Positions 20,252-31,217 of a stretch of DNA of 64,000 nucleotides are shown here, piece after piece. Position 1 is the first letter of the stretch; the number at the start of each line of letters is the position of its first letter. The notes beneath the pieces were generated by a model. That model was given only the letters and a program-made list of their open reading frames with translations. It had not been told where the DNA came from and made no database searches. The translations under genes and the position numbers were made by a program. The stretch spans positions 18,121,003 to 18,185,002 of the forward strand of contig OY757017.1 in the NCBI GenBank assembly GCA_963580285.1, read 5' to 3'. This DNA comes from Lucinisca nassula. Lineage: Eukaryota > Mollusca > Bivalvia > Lucinida > Lucinidae.

Positions 20252-21124
20252 ACACCCGCCCATCGGGGCTTGAAGAAATAGATGGGCTGCATGATGCTTA
20301 TACGCAGTGCTGAAAGCCGACCGCTTAGAGGATCTAAGTAGAAGTAAAACAAAGATCAGGAATTGATACAATTAACTGACTCCACCCATAAAAGACACCA
20401 AAGGGAAAGAAATACAAACATTAAGCGACCAGACCATAATGGAAACCTAAAAAAGGAAGGCCATAAGGACAGTTACTTTCCCACAAAATGGCCATATGGC
20501 CATCCAAAAATAAAAAGACACAAGTGATACACACAGTAAAGTAGAAGTAAAACAAAGATCAGGAATTGATACAATTAACTTACTCCATCCATAAAAGACA
20601 CCAAAGGGAAAGAAATACAAACATTAAGCGACCAGACCATAATGGAAACCTAAACAAAAGAACAAACAACAACATAAATAAATCGCCACAGAAGAGCCGC
20701 CTTGGAACGGTCAGTGGAAGATTTCCACTAGGGGGGCTTAAATCGATTTTACGTGGCCACAATCCTCGCCCTTACTTCCGACGCGATTTAGACAAATAAG
20801 TTGTTCAGTCCGCATGACGGCCTCCTAACTCATCAGTGCAACATCTCCGTGAACACAAATATCAAAGAACCACAGAGGTGATACAACGGTGAGGACTCGA
20901 CAGCAAGAAACCACTGAAATGCTGAGCCTGCCCAGGCAAAGCGGCGCGAGTCGGACCATGCTTATAAACCCTATTGGTTTCATTGGGCGACAGGGCTTGA
21001 GATGTCATTTCGTCTCAATGTCGGGTAAAAGTCCCACAAAATTGGAAGCAACGTCTCCAAAATGACCTTTACAGTGTTGGAGGGGGGGGGGGGGTGTTAA
21101 AACTCAAATCTAACAAACAAAACC
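20252..21124 (+). mobile_element. SINE-A split by LINE-B ends
   Basis: Head 20252-20337 and remainder 20932-21124 form one SINE-A (CTTAGAGGATCTAAG joined to CCTGCCCAGGC). The interruption, 20338-20931, consists of two LINE-B 3' ends. The tail has a run of 12 or more Gs at about 21083. Confidence 0.85.
20338..20931 (-). mobile_element. Two LINE-B 3' ends in tandem
   Basis: 20338-20538 and 20541-20931 both start with the LINE-B terminus (AGTAGAAGTAAAACAAAG on the plus strand) in the same direction. The second has lost ~80 bp after AACCTAAACAAA. A duplicated 3' end in one insertion suggests template jumping or a tandem insertion. Confidence 0.8.
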
Positions 21125-21689
21125 TCGAACTGGGAAAATTGGTACCGTCTGACGTAAACCACACCGGCAGGTTCTGACGCTGTCAAATTATAAATGTTCG
21201 TGAAATTATTCTGCAAATCTTCCATTTTTCAACAAGTTTCCCCAGATGGTGTGTTATTTGTTAAGAAAATAAAATCACCTCCGCAGGCAAGAGACGCCCA
21301 CCCGCGGACTTATAGGCGACCCCTACCGAGCCAACATCAGCAAACATGGCTCACACTCCACAGAAGTCCCGGACATCAGGAAGGAGATGTCCAAAGTAGC
21401 GAGACTTGCAAAATTTAAAATAGTACAAACAGTGGCAACCAAATCAGCTACGATACATGTCTCACCTGACAAGTCAGTCTTAGTTTTAGAAAAACTAGAA
21501 ATTTATACAGCAAAAATTAAAGATATAATATAGTTATTTAAATCAGTCCTTGAGCACTGACGTCAACACCGCAGTATCAACCTCAGCACTTACGTAGGAA
21601 CTGATACTGAAAAATGATTCATAAACAACAAACCAGACACTTATAAAATTCAAACATTCATTATGATAACATACCCGTGCGCATAGAAA

Positions 21690-22170
21690 AAAATCATCCT
21701 ACCAGTTGCGGGATACAAATGATACACGAACCATTCTGCCATCTGTGATGCGTGACTGGGATGATCTCCCAGAACATATACGTGATTCTCCCAGCCTTAA
21801 TGCCTTCAAATCAAAGATAAATGCCAACTTGAACGTGCCACCAAATGCTATTCTACAGGCAAAAGACTTGGTCAGGTTCACCATGCTAGGTTAAGAACAA
21901 AATATAGTTTATTAAATGAACATCTGTTCTCCAAGAATATCACTGACAGTCCTACATGTACCTGAAGATCAGCAGAAGACACTCACCACTTCTTTTTCTT
22001 ATGCGATCGATTTGCAAACTCTAGACAGGAACTGCAAAATAAGGTATCTGTACTGTACCAGCCGACTCTTAATGCACTACTTTTTGGCAATCCAGAACTA
22101 TCCTCTGAACAAAATTTGAGGCTATTCTTAGCTGTGCAAAACTTCATAATAAAAAGAAAGCGCTTTACTA
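21690..22170 (+). pseudogene. LINE reverse transcriptase C-terminal remnant
   Basis: Plus-strand remnant of a third LINE. One frame gives SVMRDWDDLPEHIRDSPSLN, then AFKSKINANLNVPP, the post-RT block ending most CR1/Jockey-type ORFs. After a shift at about 21875 a second frame gives HARLRTKYSLLNEHLFSKNI, then DSPTCT-stop-RSAEDTHHFFFLCDRF, a decayed C-terminal Cys/His cluster. Total ~155 codons with one stop and one shift. It is 5'-truncated: the catalytic RT domain is absent, and nothing upstream to 21130 resembles it. Confidence 0.75.
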
Positions 22171-22964
22171 CCTAAATCTTTTCATTCAGCTGTTTCCTTA
22201 AAGGCATTTATTCTCGTTTATTGAGGACCATCATTGCATTACATAATATAATATAGCCCTCAGTGCTGACTGAAGAGCTTCAACAGGTAAGGGGCCTCTT
22301 GGGGAAAAATCAATAGTTTACTATCTGTTGACTAGGGTGTACCTTATTGATTTTCCCCTTTAGTGCCTCAGTCAGGGATTCAACAAGAGTTACTAATCAC
22401 CATATTAGGGGCTGCCTTTGATCTGCTACAGAGAGTATATCACAGGGGGCAATAAAACAATTATGAGCACACCGTGTGTCCTACCTTACAAGAATAAATG
22501 CCTTTAAATACAGAATTGTCGAAGATAACTTTTGTCGGCATGCTCGATCAAATGTCTCTTACAATAGGTTGATTATGATATGTAAGTCGAAAACAGTACT
22601 TGGTGGCTGCATAATGTTCTTGACACTTGCGTTGAGATGACCACCCTTACTTTATTTGGCAACTACCCTCCTCCTCCCCGTGGAGCCTCCAGCAACTTGG
22701 AAAATAAATATATAAAATAACTTTGGTTTAACTGGCGATGCACACTTTTCCAACTCATAACATAGTTTGATACTATGAAATATTTATGCATAATTACCAA
22801 TACCATATTTGTAATCCTAAACACAGAGAGTCATCTCTGATAAGTCATTATTTCAAGTCACAGGTTATTTGTCTTACCACAGTGTAATGTGCGGGATACA
22901 GATACAATAAGTCAAATGCCTTCATTCTGAATCACATTTGTATTGATATATTGTTTGTATTTGT
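22171..22964. other. No supported feature
   Basis: AT-rich sequence, possibly including 3' UTR of the preceding LINE remnant. It holds a small imperfect inverted pair around 22290-22360 (AATCAATAG / TGATTTTCCCC) but no gene or recognised repeat. Confidence 0.5.
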
Positions 22965-23251
22965 TTGTTTGTTAGATTTGAGATTTAACGTCCCCGTCAA
23001 AACTGTATAGGTCATTTTGGAGACGTTGCTTCCGATTTTGTGGGACTTTTACCCGACATTGAGATAAAATGACTTCTCAAGCCCTGCCGTCCAATGAAAC
23101 AAATAGGGTTTATAAGCATGGACCATCCGACTCGCACCTCTTTGCCTGGACAGCCTTAGATCCTCTAAGCGGTTTACCAGTACTCGTGTGCGGTCGAATT
23201 TATCTTTGCGTGGAAGCCCATCCATTTCTTCAAGCCTCGATGGGCGGGACG
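22965..23251 (-). mobile_element. SINE-A copy
   Basis: Minus-strand SINE-A starting with the GTTTGTTTGTT tail on the plus strand and ending CGATGGGCGGG. It is slightly shortened near its head. No clean duplication was identified. Confidence 0.85.
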
Positions 23252-23289
23252 GTTATAGTGTTTGTTATCTCTTTACATGTTATATATGT

Positions 23290-24310
23290 TATGATACAAA
23301 TAAAATACAGTTTAAACCTATTTAAAGGCTCTAGCTTCAACAGTGTTGAGATCCTTTGCTGACAAGGTGTATTATCTAAATTCAAAAAGAGCCATAAAGC
23401 ATGGATTAGTTTCAGAATTTCATCACGTGAACACGTCCGTGAAATGAAGACCCCCTAAGCCCCAATTCATATAGAGAAAACTGGGGTTTTCGGGGGTATA
23501 CAATATTTTTTTTAATTTATGCTCCAATACAAAGGTTGTGGGTACTCGTTAGAACCGCCTCAATGAGGCGGTTCTAACGTGCACTCACAACCCACAACCT
23601 ATGTTTTGAGCATTTATAAGAAAAATATCACTGATTTTCATCAGAAAAGTAGCCATTTTGGAGATATGAAAAATTCACCATGTCGGACGTGCTAGCTATC
23701 AGAACTTATTCAAAATATTATCAGATCATCCACTCATCATTAGCACTCTAATTACTAAATGTCAAGACTCAAGAGCTAATGCTTTTGTTAAATATTTTGC
23801 TGACAAAGTTAACCTACTCAAATTTACAAAAGGACCTTATGTATAAAGCATTTTTAGAATTCACTGATTGGCAAATTAAGTCATTTACGTTTATTCATTA
23901 TGTTGCAAGGCCTCTAGTTCAGGTACGTTTGTTAGATATTTTGATGACAATGTAAAACTTTACAAAGGGTCATAACTCACGATTTGTTTTTCAGAATTTA
24001 TTCTAAAGATCACCGTGCCATATCTTCATCATTAACAATCTATTCACCAATGTAGAAGGCTGTAGCTCAGTCAGTTTATTTATTTATTCATTCATTCATT
24101 TATTTATGTGTCTATTTTTGTTGATTTCAAGGTTAAATACCTAAAATTTCAAAAGAATGGACTATTTTCAAAATTATTCCAGAGTTTATTGTTTTGTTGC
24201 TGTCAAGCTAAAATGCCTAAATTTTCAAAAGGCCATAAATCATGGACTATTTTCAAAATCATTCCAAAGTTGATCAGGTCATCTACTCCTCACCATACCG
24301 AACTTATTTT
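23290..24310. repeat. Diverged T330 array
   Basis: Recurring weak matches to T330: TTTGCTGACAAGG near 23353, ATTTTGCTGACAAAG near 23795, ATCATCACTCATC-type blocks and CATAAATCATGG. Units are old and irregular. A Pal-2 MITE sits inside. Confidence 0.6.
23421..23698. mobile_element. Pal-2 MITE with 9-bp target duplication
   Basis: Left end CATCACGTGAACACGTCCG, a strong central hairpin (GTTAGAACCGCCTC / GAGGCGGTTCTAAC) and a diverged right end. It is flanked by TCAGAATTT (23412-23420) and TCAGAACTT (23699-23707), so the target duplication was probably 8-9 bp. That length would fit hAT-like or Mutator-like mobilisation. Confidence 0.7.
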
Positions 24311-24424
24311 AACGCAGTCTACAAGGGAACTTAATCTTTAAAATAAGCATAATCCTTTATTGCAGCTATTTCCCCGTTGACCGCTGACCATCGGGACAAG
24401 TAGTCTCGCTTACCTGTATTAATA

Positions 24425-24875
24425 GGGAGCTTACCACTAAATATTTTCCATAGACGACAATAGTAACATTTTTCCATCTCCAACAAAAACTGTACATGCC
24501 AAATATTTCAAACCTTGGTGGTTTGTAGAGCAACTCTAGCTGAATAAATCCCAAAGAAAAAATCCACATGTAGCCCGTCTCCTTTTTGAGCTGTTGTCCG
24601 CCATGTTTGTTGATGTGTAGCGCCGCAGTGAATAACAGGGCAATTTTTTCTCAAAGGGGTGAGCATGAAAATGTGCCTGCAATATTTCTGGGCTTGCAGA
24701 TATAATTGCAAAGCATCTATTATTTTGTGTATTGCTATAAGTACCCTTTTCTTAAAATGAAATAAATCCAGCCTATATAACCAATGAAATGCACAGCTGG
24801 TATTTGATCCTCTATCAAATCTTCTGTCCCAAAGTGCTGGTTTCCCGGCTCAGCAATATTTAGTGTTAAGCTACC
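24425..24875. mobile_element. 450-bp MITE, left copy
   Basis: Non-coding element bounded by GGGAGCTTACCACTAAATAT and an end whose inverse is GGTAGCTTAACACTAAATAT (19 of 21 positions match). It is a near-identical, same-orientation twin of the element at 29239-29693. TA occurs on both sides here, but not around the other copy. Confidence 0.85.
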
Positions 24876-25992
24876 TATACTGCATGGTGTCTACACTTTA
24901 ATCCAGTTTATCTGCAATATGTTGGTAGGTTTAGCCATCTACACAATATATCAGATACCATTAACCATGTCAAGAAGATGATGACATGAAAATAAAGGCA
25001 CTGGTTCTACCATTCTGTGGCTAGCAGCTCGGAAAACAAGATGAAGAAAAGTTACTTTATTAAAATTACCGTCTAGTCTGTAGATCAAACAAGTCGAAGC
25101 TGGGCCATTTTCCCTCAGTTTCTTCCTTTGACAAGTCTGTCTTCTGAAATAAGAACCAGACACCATAAAAACATTCAATATATGGGACAAATTACTATCT
25201 TAAAGGTATACTTGCTGTTCCTGGTGTATTTGGTCATTATGAAGCATAACTTGTACTGTAATTTAAACCAAAGACAACATTTGGTTATTTCCCTTTGATA
25301 AAATTTGAATTTAATCTAACCTTAGTATGATAAATAAAACAAAACTCATTCATTTTATGCACCAACCTGAAAAAACTACAAAGCGGTTTTGGCATGGACA
25401 TTGCGGCGGGCTGCGGACAATGTCTTGTTAGGGTGACAGTCTTTCAACCACATCTGTCACTTAGGCAAGGAGTTGATTATCATTGCCTCTGTATGTAAAT
25501 GATAATTTACCATTTTAAATTGATATATTCATGCTCAAAGTGATCCCCCCCCCACACAAATGCTATACAATTCTATTTTCTGTACCCCTACCCTTTGCCC
25601 CAGCCACAGAGCTCAAACCCAACTAACCACAAGGGCCAAGTAACCTCTGAACTCATATCGGTATATAAACAATGAAAACATCATTCTTATCTGTTATTTT
25701 TATCATTTAAGCAGCAATTAGTACCAAATTCTTTCTTCTAGCACTATTTCATAGTGTACATTAGATAGAAACTATCAGTAGGTCTGTTACCAACATTCAG
25801 TGTATAAGGTTTTTTTCTGCATTGAATCTGTATCATTTTTGTGTGAAAGTTATATGTTGTAATTGGGATAATATTTAACTATATATGTATATTGCTGGAT
25901 TTATGCACTTTTCTGCAAATAATTAAACATTGTGACTGTGATATACACTGTCTTGCTGTTGTATTACTGTCTTGCCAAGCCTTCAAAACAAA
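24876..25992. other. 5' flank of the transposase pseudogene
   Basis: AT-rich, no recognised repeat. A short minus-strand open frame at 24951-25190 has no motif I know. The region probably holds upstream sequence of the Mutator-like gene. No promoter element can be supported. Confidence 0.4.
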
Positions 25993-26246
25993 ATGGGGTT
26001 TCAAAAACTGTCCAGGAAAGACTTCCAGACTAGGTTCAGGAAAGGATTTAAATCCCCAAATAAGGGCATAGCAAGAGAAAAAAAAACAGCTGAAAAGGTT
26101 GCTTTAAGGCCCTTTCTTGGACTGCCAAAGGACAGGCATGAGTTAATTACGGCTGAGCATAACAACCCCACTGTCAGACTGCTGCGGCCGAAGCTTTCGG
26201 ACAAACCAGAGGTCCAGATCAGTGCAGAGAGCAAGCCTGGCAGAAG

Positions 26247-26749
26247 GTAAAGTCAGTGAATTTCACATATTTGGTAGCATTCTCTCTACAGAACTGATCT
26301 AATCAATTATGTTATTATTCAGTCTGGTACTTTCTTTTCAATGAACTTCCACAGCTGTGCCACTTAAAATGTACCTTTTCCCGGGCCATAGCTTCCAATC
26401 AATCCACAGTTAGGCTTTTTTTTTCTACTCAACCATAAATGTAATTATTATGATCCTAAGTATTTGGGCTGACATGCTTTATCAAAATAGTGACAGTGCA
26501 GGCCCAGATCAGACTGCTCCTTCTGAGGGAGCAGTCTGATCTGAGCCTGCACTGTTTGCCAGGCCGTCTTCAATTTTTGGACTTCTTGTTTGAGTTTGAA
26601 ACTACTTTTGTTAAAATTTTAGGAAAATTACAGCAATTTGTTGTTGTTGTGTTGTTGTTGTTCCAAAAGGGAGATAATTCCATATGATCTTATATGATCC
26701 AGGCCTCTTGTGTTATGTACCAGCAATTTCCTCATTTTATGAACTGCAG
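26247..26749 (+). other. Predicted intron of the transposase gene
   Basis: Donor AAG|GTAAAG at 26246/26247, acceptor CTGCAG|A at 26749/26750. The two leftover bases AG plus A make an Arg codon, keeping the downstream frame. It is 503 bp long and contains a strong hairpin at 26497-26570. The stop just after the donor (TAA at 26248-26250) and the frame-preserving junction support splicing over read-through. Confidence 0.65.
26497..26570. repeat. Strong CTGATC-type hairpin
   Basis: CAGTGCAGGCCCAGATCAGA, then CTGCTCC on the left and GGAGCAGTCTGATCTGAGCC, then TGCACTG on the right, a nearly perfect ~30-bp stem. It is the best example of the dispersed hairpin family and shares its sequence with the core of the piggyBac-like MITEs at 60637 and 61055. 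Confidence 0.8.
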
Positions 26750-28510
26750 ATCTGAAGCAGACACCTACAGACTACTGCACCTCAGGAAAACAGCAGAGAT
26801 GTGGAATGAGGCTTTCGGAGAACACAAAACTGAGAGTCCAGGGTGCAAAAAAGGAATTCTCAGCTGGAAAATGGAAGGAGAGCAAAAGTTGGGCTCTGTT
26901 GGAGAGAGCAGCTAGTGTGTAATAAGTGCGATTTCCAAACAAAAGTTTATAACCTATTTGAGGACTTAACACAGGTCTCAAGAGGAAGGCGTCCGGGGAA
27001 AATCAATCGCTCCCTTCATGTGGGACTAAGTCAGACTTCTATTGGTCCTTCTAGCTTCACTAAACTACTGTGTAGCATCAACACACCTCCACCATCTTCT
27101 AGTGGGATGCAAAAGTCTGCAAATATAACACTAGAAACTATTACTGCAGCAAATAAGGCGGATATGAGACTCCGCTGTCAGGATTTACAGTCCATCAACA
27201 CTTTACGGGGCAAAAATTCCTCAGCCATCAGTGTTCAGGCAATGGCTGTAACAACAATGCACTCTATTCTGGAGTTGGGAAGACTCCATTTCAACCCAGC
27301 ACTCAGGCTATCTATCTGGTAGCAGAGAATGAGACACCGAACCATCAAATCATAAATGTCCAAACCAAAAACAAGCTGTGTTCCAAACGCAAACATGGTT
27401 CGGGCATTAAATGTGAACACAAAGGTGAATGCTTTGCCAATATTGACATGGGCATGAATATTGGCAATGAAGAAGAGTGGGCAAGGCAGGGCTTTCAGGA
27501 ACTTGCAGATACTGGGCTTGAAGTGGAGTACTTAACAACAGATCCAGACTCATCTGCATACAGGGCAGCCATGCAGCTGTATGATGATGGCGTTACATCC
27601 ACCGAGCCAGAACACTTGTTTGATACGCGACATGTCTCAAACAAGCACAAAAAATTCATAAAAAATATGACACAGCTGACTTACCATATGCCAGGTAGCA
27701 ATAAGTGTGAAAAGCAGAAAATGCTGCAAAAGCTTTCGATTGACCTTGCTGAGCGGTGTCAGGCAGAGTTTGCGCAAGCTTTTGAAACATTTTCTGGTGA
27801 ATCAGCAAAACTGAAGTCAGCTCTGTCATATACACGTGATGGTGTAATAGATTGTTACCATGGCAACCATGAACTATGCAATCTCTACTCTTTTGTGTGT
27901 CTACACCCTAGCAACATGACATGGCTGCAAAAGAGTCCCTTTTTACATTCAGACTTTCTTATTCAGTCATGTGATGAAAGCCGCGGTCTGATACGCAAAT
28001 GTGTAGAGTATCGCCTAGGTCAAGGCATGCTTGAAAAAAACAAACTGAACTCAAATACCCAGAAATGCGAGGCGTCAAATAGGAGCATGCGAAGATCTCT
28101 GCCCAAAAATAACACATTCACACGGAACTTTGCCGGCCGCTGTCATAGTGCAGCACACAATCTTAATCACGGCCCGGGTGAATCCTTATTTAAGCTCTGC
28201 AAACTTGTCGGCTCGCCAATTTCTGCAGGTACGCGAGTATCAAAAGCCTTGTATCAATGCCAAAAAAGTCACGAAAGCAACAAGGAACGTAAAATGTCAA
28301 AATCATATAAAGATGCAAGAAGTCGGAAGAGGCGCACTCTTTATGCACTGTATGAAAAACAGCAAGAAGACGTAAAGTACCAAAAAAACATTCTACTGCC
28401 TGTGCGGCCGGACAAATTCAGAGCCGATCACACTTACACTAACTTGGATAAGCCAAAAAGATTGAGAAAAACAAAACAAAACTAACTTCTTACTATTGAG
28501 AAAAACTTCT

Positions 28511-28894
28511 TTACATGATGCAATGTGGTTCATGGTGTCGGCAACAATGTCCCTGCTTTTTGCATGCCAGCCATTTCCATGTTGGTTTCGTGACTTTCAA
28601 GTATGAGGTGGTCTGATCTGACACAAACACCATTGTGACACAAATGGGACACCTCCAAATGAGTGCCATGCTTATCACAGCTAGGCATATCACATTTCAA
28701 TACCTTGTGGGCTGCCATAAATGCAATTCTGTGTGTTCTTTCAATGGACTTTCTGCCATCTGGCCAGTTTACAGTCATTTTTCCATATTTTCCCCCATGA
28801 AGACCCCCACCCATACATTACAGTGCACAGGACCCTGGTCAATAATTGTTCTTTTGGATAATTTGTCAAGCAGAATTTGCCAGAAGGCATCCAT
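28511..28894 (-). pseudogene. His-Me finger (I-PpoI-like) endonuclease, frameshifted
   Basis: Minus-strand gene, convergent with the transposase and only ~25 bp from its stop. ATG at 28892-28894 opens MDAFWQILLDKLSKR. A shift near 28810 continues as GGLHGGKYGKMTVNWPDGRK, then HRIAFMAAHK, CDMPSCDKHG, and the diagnostic LEVSHLCHNGVCVRSDHLIL followed by ESHETN. SHLCHN..CV..HL..E...N is the zinc-binding His-Cys box (His metal/catalytic, Cys zinc ligands) of the I-PpoI-type endonuclease family. A second shift near 28540 gives GHCCRHHEPHC, the C-terminal Cys/His ligands, then a stop. About 125 codons. Two frameshifts argue it is dead here. Its role is unknown. Confidence 0.75.
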
Positions 28895-28982
28895 TTTGCT
28901 TTCAAATACTCACAGAATACCAGGAGCTTGCAGATATAGCCTCAATTTGGACCGGAACCACATGTTTGGGAAATACCTATTT

Positions 28983-29233
28983 TAGGCGGTTCTTCTGTGG
29001 CGGTTTATTTATGGTGTTGTTTGTTACTTACTGTGTGTATCACTTGTGTCCTTTTATTTTGGATGGCCATATGGCCATTTTGTGGGAAAGTAACTGTCCT
29101 TATGGCCTTCCTTTGTTTAGGTTTCAATTATGATCTGGTTGCTTAATGATTGTGTTTCTTTCCCTTTGGTGTCTTTGATGGGTGGAGTAAGTTAATTGTA
29201 TCGATTCCTGATCTTTGTTTTACTTCTACTTTA
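28983..29233 (+). mobile_element. LINE-B 3' end
   Basis: Plus-strand, 5'-truncated LINE-B tail from GGCGGTTCTTCTGTGGCGG to TTTTACTTCTACTTT. It separates the endonuclease pseudogene from the right-hand 450-bp MITE. Confidence 0.9.
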
Positions 29234-29238
29234 CTAAA

Positions 29239-29693
29239 GGGAGCTTACCACTAAATATTTTCCATAGACGACAATAGTAACATTTTTCCATCTCCAACAA
29301 AAACTGTACGTGCCAAATATTTCAAACCTTGGTGGTTTGTAGAGCAACTCTATATAGCTGAATAAATCCCAAAGAAAAAATCCACATGTAACCCGTCTCC
29401 TTTTTGAGCTGTTGTCCGCCATTTGTTTGTTGATGTGTAGCGCCGCAGTGAATAACAGGGCAATTTTTTCTCAAAGGGTTGACCATGAAAATGTGGCAGC
29501 AATATTTTTGGGCTTGCAGATATAATTGCAAAGCATCTATTATTTTGTTTTGCTATAAGTACTCATTTCTTAAAATGAAATAAATCCAGCCTATATAACC
29601 AATGAAATGCACAGCTGGTATTTGATCCTCTATCAAATCTTCTGTCCCAAAGTGCTGGTTCCCCGGCTAAGCAATATTTAGTGTTAAGCTACC
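29239..29693. mobile_element. 450-bp MITE, right copy
   Basis: Same element and orientation as 24425-24875, about 97% alike by eye. Small differences include an extra TATA near 29352. It carries the same inverted ends. No clear flanking duplication. Confidence 0.85.
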
Positions 29694-29823
29694 GTTCTGA
29701 TTTACCTGTATATTTCTGAACGAGAATCTCGCCGTTTTGTGAGATTTGAGTGTTTTTGTATTGAGAACAAATGTGTACTAGATTTTGAGTCATACAATTA
29801 GGATAACATATCTATGCGAAATC

Positions 29824-30076
29824 AGCCCCCGCCCATAGGGGCTTGAAGAAATATATGGGCTGCATGATGTTTCCACACAGAGCTGAATCCGGCTCGCAAA
29901 CTAGTACTGGTAAACCGCTTAGAGGATCTTAGCCTGTCCAGGAACCGCGGTGCGAGGCGGACCGTCCATGCTAATAAACCCTATTGGTTTCATTGGGCGA
30001 CAGGGCTTGAGATGTCATTTCATCTCAATGTCGGGTAAAAGTCCCACAAAATTGGAAGTAACGTCTCCAAAATGAC
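29824..30076 (+). mobile_element. SINE-A, 3'-truncated
   Basis: Head to GTCTCCAAAATGAC, where it stops precisely at the left end of a Pal-1 MITE. The SINE-A tail is not found on the far side, so the boundary is a deletion or the MITE end captured it. Confidence 0.85.
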
Positions 30077-30268
30077 CATTACGAAAACACGCCTATACAA
30101 ATACATTGTAACCTTAATCGCCGAAAAATTGAAAATTTTAAGATGAAAAACTGTGATATTTTTCTTATTTCTGCTTCGATGAAGTGGTTCTAACGAGTAC
30201 CCACAATCTATATTTTAGAGCAGAAATAAGAAAAATAAGATTTATCACTGCAAACCCCAGTTTTACTG
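30077..30268. mobile_element. Pal-1 MITE, right end missing
   Basis: Starts CATTACGAAAACACGCCTAT, keeps the half hairpin (GAAGTGGTTCTAACGAGTAC) and ends at ACCCCAGTTTTACTG. Confidence 0.75.
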
Positions 30269-30914
30269 TTTACTTGTTATCTCAATTATGTAACAGCAGG
30301 CACACTCCATAATTGGTTTCAATAGACAAAGTCATGATTAATGTATTTAATTTTATTTTTAAATTACAATGAAACAAAATACAGACATATTTTATATATA
30401 TAGCATATTTAGTTCTAATTTACCAAAAAAGAAAAATAAATAAATATATAATAAAAGATTAAAGCTTTATTTGTTGAAAACTTATTAGATGACCGAAAAT
30501 AGAAAACAGCTTCTTCTGATACATAAATATACAAATAAATAATGTTTGAATGAAAGAATTGTTTTTTTAGTTTGATATAATAGAAATATTTTTCCATTCT
30601 TCTTTTTGTCTTTGAAAAATCAAAAGTAAAATAAATTAAACACAGGCAGTCTTAGTAAAATAAATTAAATAAAATTGACACAGCTAAACAAATGATGGAA
30701 TGGCTGAATGAATAAAACAGATATCCAGGCTTATCTCATACTAATCTCAGTTTAGAGTTTTTTAAATAAAAGATAGATTTTGGGTGGTCGTTAGAATGGT
30801 CTTTATCAAGCAGTTCTAATGAGCACCCACAATAGACTATCAAGTGAGGGTATACATTTGTATGGTCTCAATGAGGCAGTTCAAACGAGCCTCCACAATA
30901 TACTATAGAGTGTT
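30269..30914. other. Very AT-rich stretch with a decayed Pal-1 core
   Basis: 30280-30760 is A/T-dominated without a recognised repeat or gene. 30769-30832 keeps a Pal-type hairpin trace (GGGTGGTCGTTAGAATGG / GTTCTAATGAGCACCCAC). Confidence 0.45.
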
Positions 30915-31217
30915 GGTTTGTTTGTTTGAATTGATGTTTAACGTCCCCGTCAACACTGTAAAGTTCATTTTGGAGACGTTGCTTCCAATTTTGTGGAACT
31001 TTTACCCGACACTGAGATGAAATGACATCTCAAGGCCCTGTCGCCGAATGAAACCAATAGGATTTATAAGCATGGACGGGCCGACACGCACCGCTTTGCC
31101 TGGGCTGTCTTAGATCCTCTAAGCTGTTTACCAGTACTCGTGGGCGGGTCCTTTTCAGCTCTGCGTGGAAGCATCATGCAGCCCATATATTTCTTCAAGC
31201 CCCGATGGGCGGGGGCC
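30915..31217 (-). mobile_element. SINE-A copy
   Basis: Full-length minus-strand SINE-A, from the GTTTGTTTG tail complement to CCCCGATGGGCGGGGG. Confidence 0.9.

Larger units (their letters stand above)
25993..28488 (+). pseudogene. Mutator-like (MULE) transposase, two frameshifts
   Basis: A DNA transposase that would cut and paste its own element. Exon 1 starts at ATG 25993 (MGFQKLSRKDFQTRF, later PTVRLLRPK). A donor after 26246 and acceptor at 26749 join the frame perfectly (R-R-S-E-A-D-T-Y-R). Exon 2 then gives LCWREQLVCNKCDFQTKVYN (Cys pair), NTPPPSSSGMQ and INTLRGKNSS. Shifts at about 26890 and 27285 lead into a 345-codon frame with IGNEEEW, YLTTDPDSSAYRAAM (probable catalytic Asp), DTRHVSNKHKKFIKN, CYHGNHELCNL and TQKCEASNRSMRRSLPKN, then NFAGRCHSAAHNLNHGPGES. 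These blocks match the Mutator-like transposase family of cnidarians and molluscs (recall). Roughly 700 codons in total. It is decayed but nearly complete. Confidence 0.8.

Noticed and set aside
24425..29693. Reading the 450-bp direct repeats as LTRs of a retrovirus-like element
   Set aside because: Each repeat has its own terminal inverted repeats rather than TG...CA ends, and the interior has a transposase and a nuclease but no gag, protease, RT or integrase.
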